Positions 46,567 through 58,200 of a stretch of 64,000 nucleotides of DNA are shown here, in pieces. The stretch lies in the NCBI RefSeq assembly GCF_026210795.1, contig NC_089457.1:1116001-1180000 (forward strand), given 5' to 3'. A model generated the notes under the pieces. That model did no database searches and was not told the origin of the DNA. It saw nothing but the letters and a program-made list of their open reading frames with translations. Numbering within the stretch: position 1 is the stretch's first letter; every line of letters starts with the position of its first letter. Both the position numbers and the translations under genes were made by a program. The DNA is from Rhizophagus irregularis. Lineage: Eukaryota; Glomeromycota; Glomeromycetes; Glomerales; Glomeraceae.

Positions 46567-49500
46567 CAGTGTTGGGAATTGTACTAGTACTGTACTAGTA
46601 CTATACTAGTACAATACTAATACTGCACTGTACTTTTAAAAATTCGGACATTAGTACATAGTAAATATGACATCATATTATTTTTATTGATTTTTATTGG
46701 CTGTACTAAGTACTAGTACTTGTACTAAAATTTATTTCGTACAAACTATATAGTATATACAGATTATGTAAATTTAACAATTGAATATATTATATTATTT
46801 ATATACACCTCTACTAATCTTTAAAATGGACAATGCAAATTATCTTTAAACATTGTATCTAGTCTCCATTTTGCATCTTTATTTTGTGCTGGATGTTCAA
46901 TATTTTCGACATTTATATCATCTATATCAAGTTCGTCATCATCATCACCACCTATTTGGTTTATTTGATTTTGAAATTGTTCTTCTATATTAGTATCGTC
47001 ATTATCATCATCATCACTTTCTTCACTTTCTGTATGATTTAATTCATCTCTATTATTAATATTAGAATCATTTTCCTTATTTTGTTCGTCCAAATTATCT
47101 AAATTTATATGTTGTTCTAAATTAATATTAGCTGTAGTTGATTTTAATAATACCGATTCTTGTTTGCGCATTTTGTAAGTAATATCAGCCCGCAATTTTG
47201 CCATATTTAATACCCGAGAAAACTATAAATAATAAATTATGATTTAATAATATAAAAAAATATAGCATATCGGCAAGGTATTATCAAGTAGATCAGGTGT
47301 AACACTATCGCATGTTAATATTATGAAAATCTAAGCCACTCTAATAAAATATAAAATCTTGTATTTGCGTATTAATATTGAACTAAAAATCAATTACAAC
47401 ACGTATTTAGAATAAACTAAACCTGTCATATGGAATTATTTAATTACCTTCAATCGATTTCTAGCTTTTGTATGGAGGAAACCCATACTACTCCATAATC
47501 GTTCAACTGATGCGGCATTGACACAGATTCCAAAAATACGTGCCGCAACAGTTCCAATTTCCGGATAAGCACTTCGAACCCAACACCAATATCTATGAAT
47601 ATCATTTTTAAATTGGCTAATAGATGCATCATCAAAAGGATATTTAGTTCCTTGCGAAAAGTCATCAAATTCTTTAAGGATAGATATAGGATCTTTTCCA
47701 GTCCAAGCTTTATAATAATAAACTAGCCATTTGCCGATATATATGTAAATAGCTGATTTGTGATCTTGATGGTAATGTAAAATAATTTGATCTATAAGCC
47801 AGATGGAGAAGCCAAGAGAGAATGAGAAGGGGCTGTTCCCATAACTCCCATCTTTTCTGTAATCGGATTAGAATTCCGTTTGCCATATTATTATCTGGAT
47901 ATTTTTGCCAAAACTGATAAATATAGGCAAATCCATGCAAAACTTCAAACAATCGTGCCTTATCAGTTTGTAGAATATTAAGAATGGCGCAATAAGGAAG
48001 TAGAAGTTGTACTAATTTTATTAGTGACTCCCAAAAATGTCCATTCATAATTATATTATAAATTTCACATGGAATTGTTAATGGATCTGTTGGTCGTCTT
48101 TTATTTGTAGAAGTTGAAGGTTCAAATTTCGTAGCTAAAGACTAATAATATAAAAGTAAATTAAATCAATTATAGTAGTGTAATTACAAAAATTAAATAA
48201 GAAAATAATTTTACCCGTAAAGCATTTTTGGTAGCAATTATACTTTTACAGCAATTAAAGTAACTATTCCATCTTGTATCACCGGGAACCACAGGTTGGA
48301 TACATTTTCCATATATTTCTGTTTGAATATCTCGGAGTTTTCCAATAAAATATTTATTATTTGCATTTTTAAAATAAACTGCAAGTTTTAAAGCCTATTG
48401 TGATGTAGTTTTAAGTTCAGACGAAACTTTAAAAACTTCACCAACGCACAAATTAATTTGGTGTGCATAGCAAGGTAAAAAAACTGTATTTCGATATTGA
48501 ACTTGAAGTCTTTTTCTATTAATAAAATATATGAATAACATGATTAATTAAATTATTAAAACAATAATTATTAAAATAAATAGTAATTTATCAATTTATT
48601 TACCTTGCTGCATTATAAGCAGGCGCACTATCTGTTACAACAGCTAAAAGAGGTATTTTGAGTTCATCTAATTGTGACATCATTTCCTCTACTTTTAATC
48701 TAACTTCAATATTTGTTACTCTCTCGCTACTTATGTCAGAAGCTTTCCATACATATGGTTGTCCATCAGATGATGTGAGTACCGTCCCCATTAATTCTTG
48801 TTCACGAACATTTGTCCAACCATCAAAAGAAAGGGTAATTCCTACTCTATCTAATACTAATTTCTCTAACATCTTAATATCAAATTCTTTAACAGCCTCA
48901 TCTAAAATTTCATTTGATAGGGTTTTTCGATCTGGCAATTTAATTTGTGGATTAAGAAATTTAAATAATTCAATTACCTCTAAATTATTTATCCAAGACA
49001 GTGAAAATCCACAAGAAATAGTAACTTGTAATAGATGCATATGAAATTTTATTTTATCTGCACTTGAAAGAGATCGTGTAATAAATGACTCCATGGGGCC
49101 ATAATTTGACCATTGAGAAGGTAAAGATGTCAATGAAGAGTGTGAAGAAAATGATTCTCTTCGTTAACTATTGAATCTAAAGTTGGATCAAAATCATCTA
49201 CTATTGAAAAAGATGTGTTAAATGTTAATTTTATAGTAATAATGAAACATATCTTATATCTATTTATATAAGAAACTACTTACATATTCTTTTACCCAAA
49301 ACTGTACTTTTTTGTTTATTAACTGAAAATACTTCATCTTTTTCCTGTTGATTATATAAAGACTGAAAGTTTTGACAGTTTTTGAAATGGTTTAAAATTC
49401 TGTCAGTCTTGTCTACTATTTTTTTTAATTCGGGATGATTTTCACCAAGCTTACTAAAACACGCTCTACAATAGCATATTTTATTAGTAGCATCACTTTT

Positions 49501-49812
49501 TAAGTTTGTTGAAATAATATATTTCTTTAAGCTTTGTACCATTGTAAAGAGATTGTAAAAAAAACTTTATGTTAAAAAGCTTTATTTTGTAGAAATTATA
49601 GCGGAGACTAAATGAAATTTTTTTTTACGCGTTTCGTTATACAAAAAAAAGATTGTACGAAATGTACTAATTTTGTACTAAATTTGATTCGTACAAGTGT
49701 ACTACCACTTTGAAATGTACGAACATTACTTGTACTAAGTACAGTAGTACTAGTCCGAGTATTGTACCATGTACTAGAATTTTCTTAGTACATATGTACT
49801 ACCACAACACTG
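46567..49812 (-). mobile_element. hAT transposon, 3.2 kb
   Basis: Ends CAGTGTTGGGAATTGTAC and the complement of CAGTGTTGTGGTAGTAC, flanked by an exact 8-bp duplication GTAATGGC (46559-46566, 49813-49820). Both subterminal zones are crowded with GTACTAGTAC words. It carries one decayed transposase gene and sits inside M3. It shares the CAGTGTTGG end with the MITE at 2401 and could be related to its mobiliser. Confidence 0.9.
46821..49542 (-). pseudogene. hAT transposase, decayed
   Basis: Minus-strand order: a BED-type zinc finger exon (49542-49276; ICYCRACFSKLG, ILNHFKNCQNF), then ILDEAVKEFDIKMLEKLVLD and GITLSFDGWTNVREQELMGT (DUF659-like start of the RNase H fold), LLAVVTDSAPAYNAAR (catalytic Asp), CYAHQINL, PGDTRWNSYF, and near the end the dimerisation motif ASVERLWSSMGFLHTKARN, followed by an acidic tail. 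Breaks: a frameshift near 49145 and a TAG near 48395, so no active protein is expected. BED-hAT transposases cut out and reinsert DNA with 8-bp duplications, matching the flanks. Confidence 0.8.
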
Positions 49813-50572
49813 GTAATGGCTACTATTATAAACCCCTCACCACTACTACTGTCACGGAGGACTTTCGCCAGATAACTTTCAAACATCTAGACCCCTTCCA
49901 TACCACCATATTAGGTACTAGGTCTCACTCCAAGGCCACTACAGCCCGCGATTACCCACCACCGATAGTACAGTTGTAATCCCCAAGTGGTATACTTTGT
50001 AGTGACCACCTGAACAGTAAGCTTGTAGGTGTTACCCAAGATCATCCCTTATGGTGGGTATCAACCACCAGGAATCACCAACCAGGGCCCATCAGAGAAG
50101 GGAATCGAACCCAATCACCAAGCTATCTGTTTGTGCACGAACACTGTGGTTGGTCTAAGACCTAACAGAAGGTCAAACTACCACTAAGACATTGCACCCT
50201 CAGCTTTACCATCTAGGACGACCATCTAGCCATTACTGACCCAAGCGGTATCGTGGAGTGACCACCCGGATAGTAAGTCCCCCCAAGGTATAGTAGTGAC
50301 CTCATTTGATTACACTGCGCATATACCAAATGGCCTAGGAACGTTGAAGGACACCACGACCCTTAGTTCAAATGTGCGGCCTAACCGTACACACTAATTC
50401 ACCATGATGCAGTCCAACTACACTAATCCCTGTACCTTCACGCTATTGGTTGTAGCGTCCGCAGTAAAATTCTTTTTATTTCCGTGGTCATGGAAATCGA
50501 ACCTGCGACCCTCACCATACTCAGGCTTAATGAGGGTCTCAGTGACTAACCACTAAGATAGGGTGACCAACC

Positions 50573-51219
50573 CATATTTGGTGATTATAAAGAGATGTGA
50601 CTATATAAAAAATTTCTTATATTTATATATCATAATTCCGGCCAAAAATTAACATAATTTTAGCTAGAATTATACTTAAAATTTATTGTATCGTAACTTC
50701 GCCAATATTAATCGTAGAGAGATGATCTTACTGCCATTCGATTCGTCTTGACGAGACGGTTCTAATGGTATAAAATACGTCGAAATCCAATCACTAGATT
50801 AATTTCCGAAATTAAAAAAATATTAATGGTTTTTGTGTAATAACTCTGCCAATATTGATCCTAGAAAGACGATCTTACTACCATTCGATTCGTCTTGATG
50901 AGACGAATCTAATGGTATAAGATACATCGAAATCCAATCACTAGATCAATTTCCGAAATTAAAAAATATTAAATAGTTTTAAGTAATAACTCCGTCAATA
51001 TTTATCACAGAGCAGAGAGATGAGCTTACCACCATTCGATTCGTCTCGATGAGGCGATTCCAATGAGCTATAAATCGTCTTTCTACAATCACTAGGTACC
51101 GAGAAATCTAGCAAAATGTTAAATGGCGTAGTAAACGTAAATCAAGAAATATTATAATGCCGATGTTTAACATTTTGTTGAATAACTCGTCAGCCAGTGA
51201 TCAGAAAAGGATAAAACTA
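50573..51219. mobile_element. X2, middle part: TA-type MITE interrupted by two LINE complexes
   Basis: Matches X1 from its position 12631 to about 13274: same modules with CATTCGATTCGTCTTGACGA palindromes and the TTTCCGAAATTAAAAAA words. The first 40 bp of X are missing here because the minus-strand LINE complex separates them. The right part continues at 60950 after the plus-strand LINE complex. Confidence 0.8.
51205..51219. repeat. Target-site copy 1 of AAAAGGATAAAACTA
   Basis: First of four identical 15-mers (16 with the preceding G) at 51205, 52201, 53198 and 60935. X1 has the uninterrupted, slightly diverged site AAAAAGATAAAGCTA, so this is genuine target DNA and the outer pair (51205, 60935) is the target-site duplication of the whole complex. 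Confidence 0.9.
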
Positions 51220-52200
51220 AGGGTTGGTCACCCTATCTCGGTGGTTAGTCACTGAGACCCTCATTAAGCCTGAGTATGGTGAGGTCGCAGGTTCGATTCC
51301 CATGATAGGCGGGAAATAAAAAGAATTTTACTGCGGACGCTACAACCAATAGCGTGAAGGTACAGGGATTAGTGTAGTTGGACTGCATCATGGTGAATTA
51401 GTGTGTACGGTTAGGCCGCACATTTCAATAGGGGTCATGGTGTCCTTCAACGTTCCTGCATGGCCATTGGCATGTGCGCAGTGCTAGTCTGAGGTTCTTA
51501 CTATACGCCTTAGGGGGACTTCCTGTCGGGTGGTCACTCCACGATACCACTGGGGTCGGTAATGGCTAGATGGTCGTCCTAGATGGTAAAGCTGAGGGTG
51601 CAATGTCTTAGTGGTAGTTTGACCTTACTGTTAGGTCTTAGACCAACCAAAGTGTTCGTGCACAGAACAGGTAGCATGGCTATAGGGTTCGGTCCCTACT
51701 CTAGGGTCCTGGTTGGTGATCCTGGTGGTTGATACCCACCATAAGGGGTGATCCTGGACAGATGCCTTATGCATACTTCCTGTCTGAGTGGTCACTACAA
51801 AGTATACCACTTGGGGTAAACAACTGTACTATCGGTGCTGGGTAATCGCGGGCTGTAGTGGCTTTGAGTGAGGCTTAGTACCTAAAATGGTGGTATGGAA
51901 GGGTACTAGATGGTTGATGTTACCTGTCGAAAGTCCTCCATGAAAGTAGATGCTTTCTCTAAAGGTCGTAAAATAAATTGAGTATCAGTATCATGCAATG
52001 GGTATAGGATGAGTAGGCGGCGTGTACCTAGCTCCAGATCAGCCTAAAATGGCCCGATGGGGGATGTCTTCTATAGTGGTGCTGTTACCTGAGGAATTAA
52101 GTACTCGGTTTAATGGTTGCCCATTGAAGATGATAGGACACAGACCCGAGATTAGTCTCATAAGAGGCAATGGGTGGTCTGGCCGTAAACACTTGCAAAG
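51220..52200 (+). mobile_element. M1: ~980-bp non-coding retroposon-like unit
   Basis: Starts AGGGTTGGTCACCCTATCTC and ends GTAAACACTTGCAAAG. The first 100 bp look tRNA-derived: an A-box-like GTGGTTAGTCACTGAG (51241), a perfect B-box GGTTCGATTCC (51290-51300) and TTTT shortly after (about 51317). A second B-box-like GGTTCGGTCCC is near 51687, after CTTAGTGGTAG. A tRNA-like head, defined ends and flanking target copies resemble a large SINE. No protein-coding frame is convincing. Confidence 0.75.
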
Positions 52201-52215
52201 AAAAGGATAAAACTA
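52201..52215. repeat. Target-site copy 2, between M1 and M2
   Basis: Exact AAAAGGATAAAACTA, preceded by G as in the other copies. Its presence between two M units cannot be explained by a simple tandem duplication of M alone. Confidence 0.9.
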
Positions 52216-53197
52216 GGGTTGGTCACCCTATCTTGGTGGTTAGTCACTGAGCCCTCATTAAGCCTGAGTATGGTGAGGTCGCAGGTTCAATTCCCATGAC
52301 CACGGAAATAAAAAGAATTTTACTGCGGACGCTACAACCAATAGCGTGAAGGTACAGGGATTAGTGTAGTTGGACTGCATCATGGTGAATTAGTGTGTAC
52401 GGTTAGGCCGCACATTTCAATCCAAGGGTCATGGTCCTTCTAACGTTCCCTATAAGGCCATTGGCATGTGCGCAGTCCTGTCCTTGAGGTCACTACTATA
52501 CCTTGGGGGGGACTTCCTGTCTGGGTGGTCACTCTATGATACCGCTTGGGGTCAGTAATGGCTAGATGGTCGTCCTAGATGGTAAAGCTGAGGGTGCAAT
52601 GTCTTAGTGGTAGTTAGACCTTCTGTTAGGTCTTAGACCAACCAAGGTGTTCGTGCACAGAACAGGTAGCATGGCTATGGGGTTCGATTCCCTACTCCGC
52701 CTGGGTCCTGGTTGGTGATCCCTGGTGGTTGATACCCACCATAAGGGGTGATCCTGGACAGATGCCTGCTACTTCCTGTCTGAGTGGTCGCTATAAAGTA
52801 TACCACTTGGGGTAAACAACTGTACTATCGGTACTAGGTAATCGCGGGCTGTAGTGGCCTTTGAGTGAGACTTAGTACCTAAAATGGTGGTAAGGAAGGG
52901 TACTAGATGGTTGATGTTACCTGTCGAAAGTCCTCCAGCGAAAGTAGATGCTTTCTCTAAAGGTCGTTAAATAAATTGAGTATCAGTATCATGCAATGGG
53001 TATAGGATGAGTAGGCGGCGTGTACCTAGCTTCCAGGATCACGCAAATGGCCCGATGGGGGGATGTCTTCAGTGGTGCTGTTACCTGAGGAATTAAGTAC
53101 TCGGTATAATGGTTGCCCATTGAAGATGATAGGACACAGACCCGAGATTAGTCTCATAAGAGGCAATGGGTGGTCTGGCCGTAAACACTTGCAAAAG
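52216..53197 (+). mobile_element. M2: second ~980-bp unit
   Basis: Clearly similar to M1 throughout, with scattered substitutions and small indels, so it is not a very recent duplicate. B-box words at 52284 (GGTTCAATTCC, one change) and 52681 (GGTTCGATTCC, perfect). Ends GTAAACACTTGCAAAAG. The short 3' motif TTGCAMAG is also found at the LINE 3' end (GTTTGCACAG), a possible shared recognition site for the LINE reverse transcriptase. Confidence 0.75.
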
Positions 53198-53212
53198 AAA
53201 AGGATAAAACTA
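53198..53212. repeat. Target-site copy 3, between M2 and the LINE body
   Basis: Exact AAAAGGATAAAACTA directly before the 22-bp leader of LINE ORF1. The position matches the copy at 46306-46320 in the other LINE locus, which has a different target sequence. Confidence 0.9.
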
Positions 53213-53234
53213 GTTCTCCCTTCTACTTTTCGCT

Positions 53235-55229
53235 ATGACTAACAAACGAAATAATAAAGCTTCTGGTACTTCTGCTCCAAAACGTCCTGCCCAGAGTCCT
53301 CCTTCTGGCAACGTTCAAGATCAAGGTTCTTCTGCTTCTACTCCTAGTCCTACTTCGCAACCTTCGACTGATAACTCTGCAAAACGTACTCGGGTTTCTT
53401 CTGAATCCGTTATAGACCAAGACAATATTTTAACTCCTCCTGCTCCTCAGGATAATACTTCAACTTCTTCTCCCCCTCCTGTTGACACCAACGCGTCCCC
53501 TTCGGCTCCTGACTCTGGTACCTCCCTTGATGACTCCCAACACTCTCCTTCTAACTCTGCCGATAAAGGAAAATCTGTAGGAATTTTGCCTCCTGAACCT
53601 AAACGTGCCACGTCTCCTGACGCATCTACCGCTGCTATACAATCTTCCCCCCTTCGCTACTATGCTGCAGCTGCGCCCTCAACTATCGAAGATTTTTGGA
53701 CCCACTTCAAAACCAATCGCGAAGCTTGCGACATGACTGACTGAGAATTCTCCTCTTTTTCCTCTTATGGTAGTAAAGCTACCACTCAAGGATCAGGCAA
53801 CACTAAAATTATCGTTGTCTATTTTCGTTCTAAACCCGATATGGAAAAGGCTATAGGTGCGCCCATCACCTCCCTGCATAATCTACAGTTCCACGAACAT
53901 GACCCATCTGCTAAAAAGGTAGATGAACAGCTTCGTACTTTGGTTGTCACCGACATCCCCTTTTCATTACTGATGCGCAATTAAGAGCACTTTCTCCCGT
54001 TATGGTATTGTTACCCACTGCCGAACACGCCTTTCAAAACTTTATCGCACTGCGTATATAGTTTTTGACTCCGCCACGTCTATAGATCAATTTGAAAACA
54101 CGTGGGCTGTTCTTTGTACTGGGCATTGCTTACGCGTCTGCCCTGCTTCTCATTCACCTGATCAACGCGCTGTCAGACGCGCCCATGTTGCACTTCTTGC
54201 CGGACTTCCTTGTGGTTCTGTTGCCGCTGACCTTTCCAAAATTGCCGAAGAAGTTTCCGCCAAAAGCGTCAACATTCCCTTCTCTTACAACTCCTATAAT
54301 CCTAAACCCTACGCTTACGTACACTTTTCCTCTGCTGCTACTAAAGAATCGGCTATGGGGATTACTTTGCTCTTAAATCTATTGGCCTTATCTGGCATGA
54401 ACCTACTGAAGTCTCTTCTCTATGCCATCGTTGTGGTCGCCCCGGTTGTAACCCAGATAAATGTGCTTCATCACGTGCTCCTCAATGTTCTTCTCACCCA
54501 TGGTCTAGTAATGATAAATTGCGTGAATTATATAACAAACATTTACCTCCCTCTCATCCTGCCAAACGTCATAATCGTTTCGCACGTCCTGCTAATTTCC
54601 AACAAAGATCTTATGCTGATGCTGTTGGTAGAAGAGCTCCTTCCCGTTCACAGTCTTGCCCTAGATCTTCACGCTCATGCTCTCAACATAATAATCATCG
54701 TCATCGTTCCCATCATCCTTCTCAATCTGAATTGGACCATGACATAGCTGCAATGGATGTTCCTCCTTTAATGGATTGGCAATATATTACTGAACAAATC
54801 ACTGCCATACTTGAAGAAATTACTCATCTTACCACAGAATTTGCTCTACTTCAAAATTGAGTTAAATGGCTAGAAGACCAACATTCTTCCCCTCCTGTTC
54901 CAAGATCTCAAGCTCCTCTTCCTCCTGAAACAACGACTATTGATTAAGGATGGGATAATAGTGCTGATACTCCTGATTCTAGACGTCTTAGTGACAATCT
55001 CATGGATTTTAGCTCCCCTGCTTCACCACCAAATGGTCACAATTTCATAGCTCAATCTCATATTCCCCTCCCTCCCCGTATGAGTTTAATCCCTGGTCCT
55101 TCCACATCACCACACGATCGCCTCTCTTCTCTTACTGCCACAATTACCGAACTTTCCAAAACGGTTCAACAAGGCATGGCTCAACAAAAACAATTCTTGG
55201 CTGCTCGCGATAATGCGAACTCCCAATAA
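53235..55229 (+). pseudogene. LINE ORF1 (nucleic-acid-binding protein), broken
   Basis: Starts MTNKRNNKASGTSAPKRPAQ with a long Ser/Pro/Thr-rich N-terminal region. After a TGA at 53742-53744 the frame continues (SSFSSYGSKATTQGSG) into a segment with TKIIVVYFRSKPDMEKAIGA that resembles an RRM/DUF4283-type fold. Later, in other frames, a zinc-knuckle cluster (LCHRCGRPGCNPDKC near 54420) and a Ser/Arg-rich stretch (SRSQSCPRSSRSCSQ) precede a coiled coil with YITEQITAILEEITHL and a TGA near 54858. ORF1 proteins package LINE RNA. At least two frameshifts and two stops. Confidence 0.7.
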
Positions 55230-55285
55230 TTATTGATTATTATCATCCTCCTTTGCTACTTACGCTCTTTATCATAGTGTAGTAA

Positions 55286-58200
55286 TGATGGACAACAAGA
55301 AACATAATTTTTCTCCTCACCCTTCTCCCTTATTAAATTTGGTCAAATTAATGTTAACGGTTTATGTTCTCCAGTTCGACAACAACATTTACTTAATTTT
55401 TTTCTTCACTCTTCTTTTGGTGCTTTATCTGTTAATTATACTCGTTTTTCCCCTTTAAATGCTAAATTTATTTTTAATAATGAACACTTCCAACATCACT
55501 TTAGGTCCTATTGGGCCTGTTCATCCTCTTCTCGTCCCCATAATGGTGTTGGCATTTTGTTACGTAATCCTCTTTATAAACATGTTCAAACAATTACTCC
55601 TTGGAAAGGTCGTCTGCTTAAATTAGATTTATTTTTTCACCAAACAAAAATTTCTATTATTTCTATATACTATCCTCCTTCTGGTTCTATTCATCAAACC
55701 ATTTGCAATGATCTTATTGCTAAACTTCTTTCTTGGCTTGATCATGCCCGAACCCATAATTATTTTGTAATTATTCTTGGCGACTTCAATATTGATGAAG
55801 TCGCTCATTCCAATTATCCACCTAGTCACTTTAAACTTCTTCGTTTACTTTCTTCTCGATTTTTTACTGATCATCAAGCTCATTCATCTCTTGATGGTCC
55901 TGATCCCACTTTTTTCCATCGCATGTTAATGGATCTTCTAGACTGGATTATATCTGGTCTTCACCTGGTTTTCCTGCTCCTGGTCTTTTCTCGCAAGTGG
56001 TTACTTGCCCTAATCTTTTTGATCGTCCTTTTACGGATCACAAAGTTCTTACAACTGTTTTTGACTTCAGTTCTTGCTTGGCTATTTTAGCTAAATCTCG
56101 TCTCAAACAAAAAAAAGAAATGCGTACTATTTTTTCTTATACCTCCACTTCGGCTGAACAATGGATTAAATTTACCGCTGAAGTGGATGATTCTCTTGGA
56201 GTATATTTAGATAGACAATATCACCCTAGTTTTGATTTCTCCTCTCTTTTTCTTGATCGTATGTGGCATGCTTTGAAAGCTGCCATACTTAGTGCTGCAA
56301 TTGAAACATTACCGTTTCAAAAAGTTTCCAACACACACCGACATTTATATTCTCCTGAATTAACTAAACTTATTGCTATTAACAAGTTTTTAGATCGATT
56401 TTTATATCGTCTTACTACTCGTCGTCCTAATCGGCCTACTCAGCTTTCACAAATGATTACCGCTTTACCTTCTTATCTTGAGAATCTTGCATCTTTGCTC
56501 CCTGATTATACAGTTCCTACTTATTCTACAACCCCTGTATCTGTATTCAAATCATTTTTACGATCACAGAAGAATTTAGTTTCTGCCTTTTTATCCACTA
56601 AATTCGCCTAACATCTTTCGGACTCTGTGGAATACTACACTGCATTACATGACGAACACTTTTCAAACTCGCTCGGCACCTTTATAGATTCTGCCTTATC
56701 AGTTGATAAACGCTCGATTGTTCTTGACCGCGTCTTGGTCATCCTGGACTCTACTCCTACTTTATTAACAGATCCTTCGGATATTAAGCAAGCTGCTATT
56801 ACTCATTTTCAATCTATTGTTTCTCCCCCGTTGGTCCATTATTCTTCCATCGCTTCATTTCCTGTACGTTGGCAACTAGCTTACACCCCCCTTTCTGACG
56901 TGTCTACTTCATTATATGATCCTGTTTTGACACCTATTTCCTTGCAAGAATGGTCTGATGTAATTTCCTCCATGCCTAATAACAAAGCTTCCGGTCCTTC
57001 AAAAATTTCTTATGAGATGATAAAGCATTTATCCAGTGAAGCTTTGGACTTTTCTCTTTTACTTGCCAATACCTGTCTTTCTCGTGGTGATATTCCTGCT
57101 GACTGGCATGAAGCTGTGGTTTATCCTATTCCTAAACCCATGATTTTGATGCTCAACTCAAGAACACTCGACCTATTACTCTTCTGGAAACAGTTCAAAA
57201 ATGTGTAGTTAAGGTCGTCACGAATCGTCTCTCTAACATCTTTGCTGATAATAAAGTTCTCCAAGGAGGTAACTTTGCTGGTTTACCTGGTGGTTCTACT
57301 GATGTCCCTATCAAAATGCTTGATGCGATTATCCATCAACAAAAACATAACTCCACTGATGATCAAGAACTATGGATTGTTTTTCAAGATATCTCTAAAG
57401 CCTTTGATTCTATGGACTTGAATATGCTTAAATTAGCTTTAGTTAGATTACATTTCCCTGCACTTTTAGTGCAATTTATTTTGAACCTTTTCACACGATG
57501 AAATAATCGAATTATTACTTGTCATGGTGATACTGCTGCTTATCGTGTATGTGTTGGTATCGATCAAGGCGAAATTATTTCCCCCTTATTTTGGGTTATT
57601 TACTTGGACCCTCTCCTTACTGTTTTGAATCGAGAAGCACGAAACCCCTTTATTTTAAAATCTTCAGCTCTTTTGAATTATTCTCCACTTGAATTTGAAC
57701 AACATTCTTTACCAATTTCACATTTAACGTTTATGGATGATTCTACACTTATTGCTTCTTCTAAGATTGGCATTGATGATCGCCTTTCCATCACTGCTAA
57801 ATTTTATACCTTAAATAATATTCAAGCCAATTCGGCTAAATATGTCCTTCTTTCATCCTCCTCTCCTTCTTCGCAGATTAATTTTGATCTTTCACCCTCT
57901 TCTCTGGTTACTACAACTTCCCTTTATCTCTCCTCATTAACTCTTAATACTTCATTTCAATTTTTAGGAGTTTGGTTCTCTTTGTCTGCTTCGCCTCAAT
58001 TTGTACTTAAACAATCACGCTCCATGGTTAAAGATATGGCTGCTCTTCTGGGACCAAAAAAGTTGTTAACGCAACATATAGCTTACTTGTACAACGCTGT
58101 TCTTCTTCCAAGATTGGAATTTCGTCTTCAAACTACGTTTTTTTCCGAAAGTACTATCCATTCAATTATTGCACCCATATTCTCGGTGTTATGGAAAAAA

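Larger units (their letters stand above)
46321..50572 (-). mobile_element. M3: ~1-kb non-coding retroposon-like unit (split by a hAT)
   Basis: Read on the minus strand it starts GGGTTGGTCACCCTATCTTA and ends near AAACACTTGTAAAA. Without the hAT and one duplication copy (46567-49820) it measures about 998 bp, matching M1 and M2. Pol III B-box-like GGTTCGATTTCC (about 50491-50502) and GGTTCGATTCC (50101-50111) lie on the minus strand. It is flanked on both sides by the 15-bp target-site copy. No coding sense. Confidence 0.8.

Noticed and set aside
51220-53197. M1/M2 as ordinary tandem 5'-UTR promoter monomers of the LINE (as in mouse L1)
   Set aside because: Each unit boundary contains the locus-specific target sequence, and the other LINE locus has a different target sequence in the same position next to a 5'-truncated body. 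Native monomers would carry the same boundary everywhere.
53223-53642. Arg-rich antisense frames over LINE ORF1
   Set aside because: They are the reverse strand of a Ser/Pro/Thr-rich coding region and have no independent support.
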